In this document: positions 48,592 through 59,800 of the stretch, piece after piece | How the letters are laid out: each line of letters opens with the position of its first letter | How positions within the stretch are numbered: the first letter of the stretch is position 1 | Notes under the pieces: model-generated | Told to the model about the DNA's origin: nothing | The model's input: the letters and a program-made list of their open reading frames with translations, nothing else | Database searches by the model: none | From: Diphasiastrum complanatum | Lineage: Eukaryota; Streptophyta; Lycopodiopsida; Lycopodiales; Lycopodiaceae | Length of the DNA stretch: 64,000 bases | NCBI GenBank assembly: GCA_029204225.1 | Contig: CM055107.1 | Span: forward strand, 16,487,309-16,551,308 | Direction: 5' to 3' | Program-made: the position numbers and the translations under genes

Positions 48592-49096
48592 AGGTTTGAG
48601 CATGCGCTTGATGTGACTTCAATAAACAAGTTTATAATGTGATGGCCAAGGTTTGAGCATGCACTGATGCAACTCAAGTAAACAACTCTTCGCCCTCATG
48701 GACTATGGTTTACAATGTAATGGCCAAGGTTTGAGTGTGCATTGTGCATTGATGTGACTCAAGTCAACAATCTAGGCAACTCACTCCTACCAAAAGGAAT
48801 ATTCTTTATATCATAGCATTTGTGGAGTGATAGAGACATATGGCATCATTGAGTTGGTTAAAAACAGCCCAATTCTCAACCATAGCAAGACTTTTAAAGT
48901 GTTCTGAATCTCCACCGTAGATCTACAGCTGCTATGTTTGATATTCGTCATCCAACGGTGGGCTACTTGCTATAGTCACCCTCGCCGCTCCAATGGCTCA
49001 GGTACTACACTAGATAATCCACCTATGTATGACGAGAACCTAATACGTAATGGCCAAGGTTTGAGCGTGTACATACTCGACTCAAGTATTCAACTC
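48592..49096 (+). repeat. Interspersed short repeat, four copies
   Basis: A unit of about 40-55 bp with the core ggccaaggtttgagcatg recurs at about 48592-48630 (core partial), 48636-48684, 48717-48770 and 49045-49096, each followed by a gactcaagt-like tail. The first three are close together, the fourth 275 bp on. Its origin is unknown. Confidence 0.7.
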
Positions 49097-49355
49097 TACT
49101 CAACTTACTTTTTTGCAAAGGACTTTTAATAAAAAAGAGTATGAAGAGAATAAGTCTTTCAAAAGAGATACAAAATTCCTTAATGCCAAGTGGCTTGATC
49201 CTTGCCACACACGCAAGCTAATTTAAGACCCACCACAAATTGGACGTTGGTTTTATTTGCTTGACGTTTGAATCTCCAGTTTATTTATGCAGATTGTGAC
49301 CATTCGATCTGAGGCCATCAATAAGATCTTGCCGCGTGTGAAATCTGCCTCAAAG

Positions 49356-49357
<2 letters not shown>

Positions 49358-49441
<84 letters not shown>
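49358..49441. repeat. (CT)n microsatellite
   Basis: An 84-bp uninterrupted TC/CT run about 2 kb upstream of the TPK start codon. The resulting poly Ser-Leu and Arg-Glu frames are artefacts. Confidence 0.97.
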
Positions 49442-49443
<2 letters not shown>

Positions 49444-50900
49444 CCCTCAATTTTAGGGTCTGTTTTGGAAAAGAAAATTTAGGGTCCGCTCCTCGTCTCC
49501 GTCCCTCTATTTTAGTTTTAGGGTTTTTTGCTCATTAAATTTAGGGTTATTCCCATTCTTGGATTCAATTTTCTGACTGCCGTTAGACTTAGGGCTATTT
49601 GATTCTTAGGCTCATTTCCAGGTTTGGAATTTTTTTTAAAGTTAAAATATTTTGTATGTACATATGGATTCTGCATTAATAATACAATATACATTATTAT
49701 TATTATCATTGGTCTATTATTAAAATAATTTATTTATGGGTCTAAGTCATGGTCCACGTGCATAGCAGCCCTAGTCAGCCCTACCTTGGGAGTGACTTTA
49801 GGGCCCTCAACTAGAAGGCTCTTTCCAGGCTCACTACAGTGCCAGTGGGTCTTGCAATGCTTCAATCCAATGCTCGGAAACCTCTTTTCAGTTATCCTCA
49901 AAAAACCTGCATTTTATAAAACTTCTCAGTTTTTTAAGACTTTTTACTTATAAAAAGGTGTATATGCTTGTTAAAAAATCGTCATATATTTTATGGTGCA
50001 GATTTTTGAGAAAACTTGCCAATGTCATTCCTATAGTTGGTCAGTTTTCTCGAGTGCTGCTTTGTTCCGTTGGCCATCGGATTTGACTTGCCATTTAGGT
50101 TCAACAATGGGGGCATCAGGTCAGAGTACCAATGGGAGCATCACACAACAGTACCAACAACAATCTACCAAACCTTTTGACATGAAGTACTAGGGTTGGC
50201 CATTGGATTTGACTTGCCATTTAGGTGCAACAATGGGCCTCGTATCTTATTGGCCCGGCTCATTTGGCTGCGACCAGGTTGAACGCCCGACGCATGTCCC
50301 CAGGTGGCCCCCCGACGCTGCCCACCCTGCAGGCTTGCCACGTGACATCCATGCCCATAAAATTTTAGGAGAACTGATTCTGCTTGCAAATATACTCCAA
50401 AGGCACATTGTCCCTCGTGTGCGTGTGGGCGTGCATAGGTACGAGTGCCACGCTCACACAAAATCTGTGCTCGTCAAAAATTGTTCGTTGGGCCCGGGAC
50501 CTGCGCTCCAAGAAAGTCTTTTGCTCACCTGTTCACCATTTCTTGATGTCATTTTGAACCGGTAAACCGGTGACAAGGGGAATAGGCCCTAACATGGAAA
50601 GACACCCTAGAAAAGGGGGTCTTGCCCTAAACGTGTTATGCTGACTTGGCTTTACAAGATTTCTTCTGACTTGTTCTTGTCTCTTTGGGCTGTTGTGACG
50701 ATTGCAAGCGTCCGCCGAGCCTTCTCCTGCTGCCGTCCATCCACCGTGGATCGCGAGTCCGAATCCCATCACCATTTGGCTTCTCCCTTATCGTTCAAAT
50801 CGTCCTCGAGCATAAGCAACAACATCATCAGCAGCAGCACAACAAATATCTTCAATCACTGCAGCAACAGCAGCACCTCATAAGCATTAATCTAACCCAA
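49442..50900 (+). promoter_or_regulatory. Presumed upstream and promoter region of TPK
   Basis: Non-coding sequence before the channel gene. It contains a 43-bp direct repeat (50069-50111 and 50195-50237, core ggatttgacttgccatttag) and a CAG/CAA-rich stretch (about 50808-50885) probably near or within the 5' leader. The transcription start cannot be placed. Confidence 0.4.
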
Positions 50901-51392
50901 ATCTTGCTATTGCTCTTGCTATTGCTATTCAATTATATGTGAATTGTCGGTGCCATGGAAGAGGGTGATGAATCCTTGCAAAATATAGCGAGATGGCAAC
51001 AGCATAAGAGATAACTCAGATCTTGCAGCAACAGCAGCTTATCATTAGTCTAACCCACATCTTGCTCTTGCTATTGAATCACTTTGTGGATTGTCTATGG
51101 CATGGAAGATTAGCCTAACCCACATCTTGCTCTTGCTATTGAATCACTTGTGAATTGTCTATGCCATGGAAGAAGGGAATGATGATTCATGAGGTAGTGC
51201 AGAATATATAGAGAGAGCAGCAACAATGAAGCTACACTGATCTTGCAGTAGTGCAGCAACGGCACCTTATTGTTATTCTAACCCACATCTTGATCTTGCT
51301 CTTGTTTTTGAGCTTACATGTGAATTGTGTGTCTCATGGAAGGGGATGATGATTCATGAGGTAGTGCAGAAGATAGAGAGAGTGAGTGTAAA
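50901..51392 (+). promoter_or_regulatory. TPK 5' leader with repeated upstream ORFs
   Basis: The leader contains four imperfect copies of a block starting near 50895, 51053, 51115 and 51279 (core taacccacatcttgctcttg). Each is followed by an ATGGAAG: 50955-51014 (19 residues, starts MEEGDES), a minimal MED-stop near 51112, 51166-51192 (MEEGNDDS) and 51336-51359 (MEGDDDS). The main start codon at 51393 also reads ATGGAAGAG. If transcribed, these uORFs would be expected to lower or condition translation of the channel; an intron removing some of them cannot be excluded. Confidence 0.55.
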
Positions 51393-52723
51393 ATGGAAGA
51401 GCCCCTTTTAGGGCGACCCAGTTCAAGGCCAAAGATCCCCCTTGCGTTAGATCCCAGGCTCTTTAACATCCCGGAAGGATCCCCTGTGGTGAGCAAGACC
51501 CTTCCAATTCGCATTGAAGACGGGTCTCTGAAGGAAAGGCTTGTGTATGGATCGCTAGAGAGCCCAACAAGCAGCCTCCACTTCTTGTTCGATCCAAGGA
51601 GCCCCGATGGTGACGACGACGATGGGAATTATGATGCCGCTTTCTTTTCGCCGGCAGCTCAAAGAAGCGTTAAGAGGACGAGCAGCAATGGCAGGTCGCC
51701 GCGGGAATTCAAAAGCGCTTTCAAAGAGGTCAGGGACAAGGATTTCTCGGAAACACGATCAAAAGAAGAAAATGAAGATATTGATCAGAAATTAGGTGAG
51801 TCTAATAGGGGTGATAGCCAAAAATCTTTGGTTTTGCCTCTTGTTTGCTCGCAAGATGATGAAGAAGCAGCCTATCGCCCAGTCAAGAAGTTTGAAGCAG
51901 CCCATCACCCAGTCAAGAAGTTTTTGCGAAAATCGATGACAGCGCCTGCACTGTCGGTGGCGTTTGAAACCAAGGACAAATGTCAGAAGCCACAATTGAA
52001 GAAGGTTTCATCTATTGTGTTTCAGGCAAGCATAGGGCTTGTAATCTATATGTTTGTGGGGGTTCTGATCTACATATGGAACAGAAAGGATTTTTCAGGA
52101 TCTACGACTCATCCTATAGTAGATGCCCTCTACTTTTGTGTTGTAACCCTCTGTACAATAGGTTATGGTGATATTGCTCCTCTTTCGGCAACGGCCAAGC
52201 TATTCGCCTGTGCATTTGTGTTAGTAGGATTCGGATTCATAGACATTCTTTTGAGTGGAATGGTGGCTTTTGTTCTGGAAAGGCAGGAAACCCTATTGTT
52301 GAGTGCAGTTGAGGGTAGCCACCATGAGACAGCAATGAATTATCTTGTGAATACGAAGAAAGGACGAATGCGGATCAGAATGAAGGTAGCCTTGGCAATG
52401 CTTGTGGTAATTGGGTGTTTGGGGGTTGGGACTGCTGTGATGCACAGGTTGGAGCAACTGAGCTGGTTGGATTCTTTCTATTTAGCTTGCATGTCTGTCA
52501 CCACAGTTGGGTATGGTGATCACACGTTCCAGAGTATGGAAGGTCGGCTATTTGCTGCTATATGGCTACTGGTCAGCACCCTTGCGGTAGCTCGTGCATT
52601 TCTTTTTTTTGCAGAAGCTCGCATTGATCGCCGAAACCGACTCATTGCCAAGTGGGTGCTGCATCGTCAGATGACTGTTGGAGATCTTGTTGCTGCAGAC
52701 ATTGATAACAATGGCTACATCAC
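51393..52723 (+). CDS. TPK: TPK exon 1 (residues 1-443 and part of 444)
   Basis: Encodes the whole channel core and most of EF-hand 1. The frame is open from the ATG to the donor (AC|gtgagc at 52724); without splicing a TGA follows at once. A perfect-register 30-bp tandem duplication (51865-51894 and 51895-51924) yields the repeat AAYRPVKKFE / AAHHPVKKFL just before the 14-3-3 motif. Confidence 0.96.
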
Positions 52724-54922
52724 GTGAGCACTATGCTATCCGATCTCTTCACAACTCATGTTTCTTTCTACCATTCTTGTATAATAGAATAGACTAGTCT
52801 TCAACTGCAGGCAAGTATTAACACCTAGTAATTTCAACCGAAAATGCCAAATAAAAACATCAAGATCAATGTCATGGGTATAGAAAGTCCAAAACATGTT
52901 ACTACAAAAAGAAAGCTGAAGATAACGAGATAACGACGGAAGAGAAAAGAAACTGTGCAGCGTCTAACTAGACACACCGCTGTTGTCTGTGGTATTTCTT
53001 TGGACCAGGAATAGCAAAGGGAAGCAACATCATTTACCTATTGCCTAAAGCATGAAATAAGAATGTTGCTGCCAAATACTTAAGAGTAGAACTCTGCCAA
53101 TGTGCTGTAAGAACCCTGTAGGCTGTTACCATATAGTAAAAGGAGTCTGTTAGAGAGCACCAATCGAACTCTGTTGCATATGAATACCATGCTAGTCAGA
53201 TGGACAAGAGTACCATGAAAGGTAGCAGCAGATAGCTTACATATACACCAAGCCACCTCGTAGCCCAAGTGTGTCAGGGGAATGGTAAAATACCAACAAT
53301 AGAGAGTCCAACATGTAGAAATGCACCTCAAGCTAGTCGTACATATTACATAATAGGAATGTCATTGCAGCAGGAAGAAATGGATCTAGTGGTGCAAAGA
53401 GATCCCAAGCTGTTCACAGGGACCGTGGACGTCAGGTGACAATATCAGCAAGAACCTCTCAAGAATTTCCCATAATGTGAAAGATGACCTTATGGACCAT
53501 GCTAAGATTTATCAGCAAAAAGAGCTGACTCTAATTATATATGGTTGGATTCAAAACAGCCCCTTCAATAGAGCCATATAAGAAACCATAGTATTGAAGA
53601 GATGTGTAAAAGGACTAGCCACGTTGTATTGAGTCAGAAGCTGCTATAATATGCGTGGAACACTAGCATGTATAAGGAGCAAAGGAGGACCAGCTATAAA
53701 AAAAATTTCCTCCAAATCTGAGTCTGGAACTCAAAAATTAATCTCAAATGACGTTTGAACCTCTGCCTGTGTCTCATATGTACATACCTGTATCTCGTGG
53801 CACAGATTTTTATGATGTATCAATAACCTAACTTTTCTGTAGATACTTTTGGCTATGTTGCATTGTTAGATATTGGTACCAGTACACCATTTGTGGGTAC
53901 TAGTGCCTCAGTTCTAGCTACACATGAGTTCTGTAGATAACTGGTTGTGAAGGAAAAGTGCCGATTGATAATATATAGACACCTGAGCTTAACAGTTTGT
54001 GTATGTTGTGTGAATCAAAGCTGCATGTCTGTGAGATGTGGATTCAAGAGTGAAAGAGGAAGCAACAGGCTGAAGTAATACATTGAGCAATGCCCTGTTG
54101 TCTTTGCAATGCTTGCTTCCATGATTCTAGTAATCGCTTGATTAGTGGCTAAAGCATCGGTCATGAGACTCTGGTGTTGTGTAGTATAGCATCCTCAGTT
54201 CTTCAATTATGTGCTTTTGACAGTTGAAAGGAATTTTATGCTTGTATAATACAGTGAATAGTAGCTTTTTTAAATATCGATGGTAGCCATTAGTCTAAAG
54301 AATATGTTCAAGACTTTTATGTCGAGTTTGCTTAGACAAAAAATGTTGCTTGCTAGTTGACCTTTTAGTTTTTTGAAGTCTGTTTTGACGTCTGTTTCTT
54401 CAAGTAACGAGATTGAAAGTTGATGCTACTTGGCACAACTTTTTCCCGTCTCCCATTGTTGCATGATTACCTCTAAAACAAATTCACTACACTTTTTTGT
54501 GTTACGTTGAACATCAATGCAATTATGCTGCTTTCGTCCTTTTTCTATATGCATTATGCAGTTCTTGCTGGTATTTTGCATAAGTAAAATTGCACATCAT
54601 TGGTCATGGAGTCAAGACTGCTCATCTTATACACGTATGAGTCACAGACAATTTAGTATCAGTAACACAATCTGTTTGATAACGAGTTTCCCTACAATGC
54701 AAGAGTGAGATTATGCTTGAGCAATTTCCTAGTTGTTGTTCGCCTCTTGGTTGACTTTGTTTGTTTGGATTTGAATGCAGCAAATCTGAGTTTGTTGTGT
54801 ACAAGCTGAAGGAAATGGGCAAAATCTCGCAAAAAGACATTTACGAAATTTGCCAGCAGTTCAATACACTTGATATGGATAATTCGGGGAAGATTACTTT
54901 ATCCTGCCTCATAGATAGCTAA
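51393..54922 (+). CDS. TPK: Two-pore potassium channel (TPK/KCO family), 2 exons
   Basis: Exons 51393-52723 and 54781-54922 join within a Thr codon to give 490 residues. Residues 1-200 are a soluble N-terminus with a 14-3-3-type motif RKSMTAP (179-185, candidate phospho-Thr183). Membrane segments lie at about 208-229, 267-293, 331-350 and 383-407, with pore loops bearing TIGYGD (to 260) and TVGYGD (to 376), the hallmark of tandem-pore K+ channels. EF-hand 1 is canonical (DIDNNGYITKSE, 436-447). EF-hand 2 (475-486) ends in Cys in place of the Glu/Asp at position 12. Plant TPKs mostly release K+ across the tonoplast, gated by Ca2+ and 14-3-3 binding; one Arabidopsis member (TPK3) has been placed in thylakoids. 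At 490 residues it is longer than the roughly 360-445 I recall for Arabidopsis members, mainly in the N-terminus. The subgroup cannot be fixed from sequence alone. Confidence 0.96.
52724..54780 (+). other. TPK intron
   Basis: A 2057-bp intron, donor gtgagc, acceptor gaatgcag, interrupting EF-hand 1. Nothing else is recognisable inside it. Confidence 0.93.
54781..54922 (+). CDS. TPK: TPK exon 2 (EF-hand tail)
   Basis: Completes Thr444 and encodes KSEFVVYKLKEMGKISQ, then the second EF-hand-like loop LDMDNSGKITLSC and a stop (TAA 54920-54922). It is too short to stand alone as an open frame. The KLKEMGKI motif is typical of TPK C-termini. Confidence 0.95.
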
Positions 54923-57900
54923 CCTTAAGTTTTTTTATAGAGGCAGTTATGCATTCTGCAACCTGAAAATGGCTAGTTTGTTGGTGTCTGAAAAACTGCA
55001 GAATGTGTACTGCAAAGCTGTATATCAAACAGAAAGCACCTTTAGTAAAAGGATCATTCAATGAGTGTCACTTTCTATCTTAAGTCCTCACTGTTTTTTA
55101 GCTTTGTTCAAGGTAGCCTTTGTGATGGACCTTTGAACTTTTCAATATCTTTCTAGTTTTTATAGCTTAAAACTGAAGCTAACAAGTTTCAGGCAAAGTG
55201 GGTACTCCCCTGTGGAGAGTTAGAGATGTCTAATACAATTGTTCCTGAAATTCTCTCTTTGTGGATTTTTTGTTATTTTATGTTGTTTTTCGGGTCACAG
55301 TTTTTGTGTGATCAAAATTCTCTCTCTGCTTGCTGCGGCAGTGGTCTGCCTGTTGGTGCAAGACTCCAAAGAGGGTACTTAAAACTCCATCACTAGCTAA
55401 TCTTTGCAATTCAAATTCCAAATATCAAGGGAGAAAGAACTCATGTCTCTCTAGTGCTGATGGTACATGCTCTTTTACTGCTGATGTGTATGAGCTTGAG
55501 AGTTTTTTTAGAAGAGTTTATATCAAAATTTGTCCTACCCTTGGGTGCTAATGCATCAATCAGTTTCTGCTGAAGATTGATCAAACGACTGTTTCCAGAA
55601 TGTGGGAGTCAGCAAAAAGCATGATTCTAGAATCCATCATACAGATTTGAAAGCCAGGTATCAGATAAAAGCCGTGCACACATGAGCACAAGGCTCTGCT
55701 GCAAGCATTTTTTTGATGGCCAATCTGAAGCTTGTACAACAAACTCTTTTTTATTACGTTTGCACTCGTAGCTCCACTTTAACCACTTATCAACTCCATC
55801 CATAAACTAAAGAAATATCAAAAAACAGTATATCTCCTAGCAGGATATCCCAATCGGCTAGACAGTAGTCCCTGGAGAAGGGTGAACTGCCAAGTATGCA
55901 AATGCAATCACTAAGTAGCATGATCTAACAACTCATCCTTCTAGATCTGCAAGCTTTAGGCAATGGAACCAGACACAGAAGTTTTTATACACTGAGATCG
56001 ATCTAACATGCATTCAGCATGTGGAAATAATAGCACAGAGAATCCAATCATTGAATATCAAGATAGACTCAGATCATACATACAACAGCAAGAATCTTCA
56101 TAGCATAAGCCGAGTTAATATGGCGTGTTGTAACAGATGAATGAAACTAATGATAATCCACGATACGTAAATCTCGAGAGTAGTCAATTTGATTCCAAGG
56201 TGCATTCGTGGAAGTATATTAGAACGTTACAGCAACGCTAATGGTGTACCCTACTCCTCATCAGAAGCAGCACACACATTCAATACAGTAGCACAACTCT
56301 GATCTAAAACCCCACTATACACTAATCTATCAGAAATGGTTCCCAATCAGCCAACTACACTAGTTCGCATAACCCAAAAGACCCTGATGACAATTTTCAG
56401 CACCAAATAATCATATAACCTGTGAATAACACCAAAAACCAACCATTGGAGCTCTCTTAAGTATCAATCCTCAATCCAATGATGTAGCCAGCCAACAGGT
56501 TCCCATCCATCACCAGGCAATCATGAACAGTTTTACTGACAACATATTCATACGATTTAGTAAAAAGTACTACTGGGCAGAATGCCAGATAGATAGCAGC
56601 CTTCGTCGTCTTGCTAATAACCATTTACCACACCTGACGAGCTTCACACTCGCATTCACATTTAACTATATCATTTATGCAGATTTTGTTAGTTTGAATA
56701 AGAAGCACTTTAATCAATCTCGGCTCACAATCTCTTCTTCTTCTTCTTTCAAGAGCTGTGTTCAATCCAAAGTGTGGAAATAGAGTCAAATCCCCATATG
56801 TACTTTGGGCAGTCTTGTTGACCTTATCCTTCCTGTCATAACCAGGCTCAGACAAGCCGCCCACATAAGAGCTTCATAACCTCTACTACTTCAGAGATCA
56901 AACAAGTTCCAACAAAGGTTGCTATGATTTGTGTGCCTCCTTGCCTATTATATGTTGGATCCGATGGTTCATGCATTGCTGCACCTAGATTTTTGCTCAT
57001 TACTACATCTGGTTTGCAAATATTGTGTAGCGATTATGGGGTTGGAGTGCATGCATTTTGGTGAGTAAGCTCCTCCACGAATTATGCCTTGCATCCCAAT
57101 GTCCATACATTACAGCTTCAACAATACCAGAAATTATTTGTTTCTGCTGTTTTGAGCACTTCCTCAATGAGAATGCATGCATGTAAAATGCATTGTAGAA
57201 GTGAAAAAAAGAAATAATCTTAATGCTCAAACTCGGGAGTGACACCTTAACTACACACCTCACCACCACGCAGTCAAGTGGGTTTAATTTTAACAGAGAG
57301 TCGGCAGCCTGGTTGCTCAAATGCTCCATAACTTTATTCATTTACATGGCATAGACCTTACTTAGACTCCATCCCCATTAGTCTTCAAGGTAGCCAAATG
57401 GATCAATATATCCCAAGTGATTGATGTTTGTCTTGGTGTCATGTGCCAAATCCAAAGTAATATCAATTACAATAAAAGTAAAGCTAATAGCAAGAGAAAT
57501 ACAAAGCATTTCAAGATATCATATCCATAGAAAGCTAGAAACACAAAGATTTCCATAGAACAACATTAAGAATGAAGAATGAGTACATAGCATGGAGTAG
57601 AGCATGGATTCATGTAGATAAGACACATGAGACCTAGCAAAGGAAATCCCAAGGCTCACATTAACAAGAGAAAGCTTAGAGCTCTCACTTGCAAATGAGC
57701 CAAAAGATTCAAAAATTGATGTCTCTTGCTTATTTATAGACAATGCTCAAACTTGACTAAACATAATAGTTAGCCCTATGTAATAATAATATTTGATAAG
57801 CAATATAGTGTATGAGAGCTTCAACTAAGGAAGGTGAGCAATAATGAAAGAAATAGACTAATTGTTGAGTGTAGAGAATGATGTTGGAAAATCTGAAAAA

Positions 57901-58077
57901 TCAGACAAGTCAATCTTATTTGGATCCCAAAAGATCAATCAAGCATCAAGGATTGCATGTGGATCTATAAGATAGAATACTAGCACTCAATTCTAGCTTA
58001 TTTGCATCTAAATTGGCAAGAACACTTGAATATCTCACTTAAACTAGCATTTAATGATCCCCACAGCCTATCACACG
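54923..58077. other. TPK 3' region and intergenic DNA
   Basis: This should start with the TPK 3'UTR. I find no further gene or clear mobile element. A small TCT run lies near 56727-56740. Confidence 0.4.
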
Positions 58078-58553
58078 TGTGAAAAGTATAGTACTTGATT
58101 CAGGTCAGCTCCAAAGGAATGAACTCAAAATATTAAACAATATCAATTCCCCATAAACAAGAAGATTGCCAAAGTTGCCAACAATTTGATTCTCACGAAA
58201 GAGAAAATCACTTACCATAAATTTACAAAGGATTGATCACATATATATACATCTCAGGCCGACCCTTCTAATAGAGTTCTATCACCCTTAATCTCTCCCT
58301 AATCAAGCCCTGATCATGTCTTGAATCAAGCTCCATCAGTTATGACATGATCTATGCATAATCACATAATTTACTCTACCAACTTCCGTGATTGATGTAT
58401 TCTCTTTCACAAGTAGATTAACTCGAATTTGAGACTAAGAAATACAATGAGAGAGAAGGTCACATACTCCTAAATATGTACACATAAATTTTTTTATGGT
58501 CAAACAAGTCAAATGACCATTTTACAATGGCTAGTTTTGCCAAATTTCTAACA
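58078..58553 (-). repeat. Probable 3' LTR of copia-3 relic
   Basis: On the minus strand it starts TGTTAGAAATTTGGC and ends TAGTACT..TATACTTTTCACA, the latter resembling the end of the copia-2 LTR. It abuts a purine-rich TTTGAGGAG tract and a copia C-terminal coding relic. It is about 476 bp, shorter than the copia-2 LTR. No partner LTR or target duplication is seen. Confidence 0.65.
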
Positions 58554-58695
58554 CTCCTCAAAACTAAGCTATTATTCTAATATAGATTCGCTGATAATAT
58601 TGAGAGCTAATCTTAACTTAGAAAATGGTTCTCTTGCAAGTGGCTTAGCAAGAAGATCAGCCAAGCATTTTGATGTTGGTACATGTTTCAAATGG
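58554..58695 (-). pseudogene. Copia-3 RNase H/C-terminal relic
   Basis: The minus-strand translation reads HVPTSKCLADLLAKPLAREP then FSKLRLALNI, the end of a copia polyprotein and close in kind to the copia-2 C-terminus. The rest of the element is missing: sequence switches to an oppositely oriented copia fragment near 58700. Confidence 0.75.
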
Positions 58696-58724
58696 ATCTT
58701 ATAAAGGAAAGCTCCTCAAGTCTG

Positions 58725-59281
58725 TATCAGATCGTTCCACTCTTTATGTAGATGATACATTAATTCTCAATAACAATCTAATTTTGCTGAAGATCTGAAA
58801 TGCATGTTAGCACTAGAGTATATTTTTCGAATACGACCTAGCAGACTGATTTTTATAAGTCAACAGAAGTTTGATACATCAGTCAATACTCTCAAAGGCT
58901 ACACAGATGTAGAGGGGGCAGAAGATATCAACACTAGAATATCGACTTCTAGATTTGCATTTCCATACAATCAATGCCCAATCTCTTATAGCCAAAAATA
59001 GTCCTCAGTAACATTATCTTCCATAGAACCAAATTTTATAACTGCCACAAATGCTATCAAGGAGGCGATTTGGCTGAGGAACCTACTTACATATATCGAT
59101 TTTATTCAGTCACATCCGACATTCATCTACTATGACAACTACATCACAAGGGTAATTTCTTTGGTTTATTGTAAGACAAAGTTTATGGCAGCATATTACT
59201 TCACCAAGGAGCACCATCTCAGATTTAACAGTCAGCTAAATCTATAGATCAAAATTTTTCAGGATCCACATTAAGGGGGAG
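58725..59281 (+). pseudogene. Copia-4 RT/RNase H relic
   Basis: The plus-strand translation shows STLYVDDTLIL (reverse transcriptase) and, after a deletion, RNase H pieces such as LSSIEPNFITATNAIKEAIW and FIYYDN. It ends in a purine tract AAGGGGGAG (59273-59281) directly before TGTTGGAATTC. Stops and deletions show it is inactive. Confidence 0.75.
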
Positions 59282-59800
59282 TGTTGGAATTCTATGCTCA
59301 AGCCCAATTCCTTTAGGTAATGAGCATCCTGAAAAATTCTTGTTTATATCTATCCCGAAAATAAAAAAAAAGAGGAGGAAGAAGAAGACTTAAATTTCCT
59401 TACAAAAGATCAAAAAATTCAAGATCGAATTTTTCCAACCCAAGCCTTTTCATCCCAATGTAAATTCCATTAGAGAAATTTTTGACTCTGGATCGGCGGA
59501 TCGGATCGAGGCAGAAAATATATGGGCATCTTCGACCCTGGATTGGATCGAGGCAGAAAATATACGGGTGTCTTCGACCTTGGATTAGATTGGATCGGGT
59601 CTAACTTTTTCGACCCTGGTTTGCTATGCGATATTTTTGACCTTTTGTAAAATCTGACACTGTCAACTCAGAATCTTTCGATACTGTATCGACTCGAAAA
59701 ATCCAAGATTTTTTGATGTCCAAAAGTTAGAACTTTCGATACCGCATCGACTCAAAAAAATCGTAATTTTTTGAGTCATTGTATATTTTTTGAGTCTTTG
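59282..59800 (+). repeat. Start of copia-4 3' LTR with internal tandem repeats
   Basis: Begins TGTTGGAATTC after the purine tract. It contains two copies of a 41-bp repeat (59504-59544 and 59545-59585, core ggatcgaggcagaaaatata) and a degenerate pair with core tcgatac..atcgactc (from about 59676 and 59735). The end of the LTR could not be found. Confidence 0.55.

Noticed and set aside
49253-49538. Poly Ser-Leu and Arg-Glu proteins
   Set aside because: Translation of the (CT)n microsatellite.
56240-56360. Minus-strand stretch ending in an acidic C-terminus (AASDEE-stop)
   Set aside because: Only about 29 codons are open, there is no splice acceptor at a suitable place, and no family is recognised.
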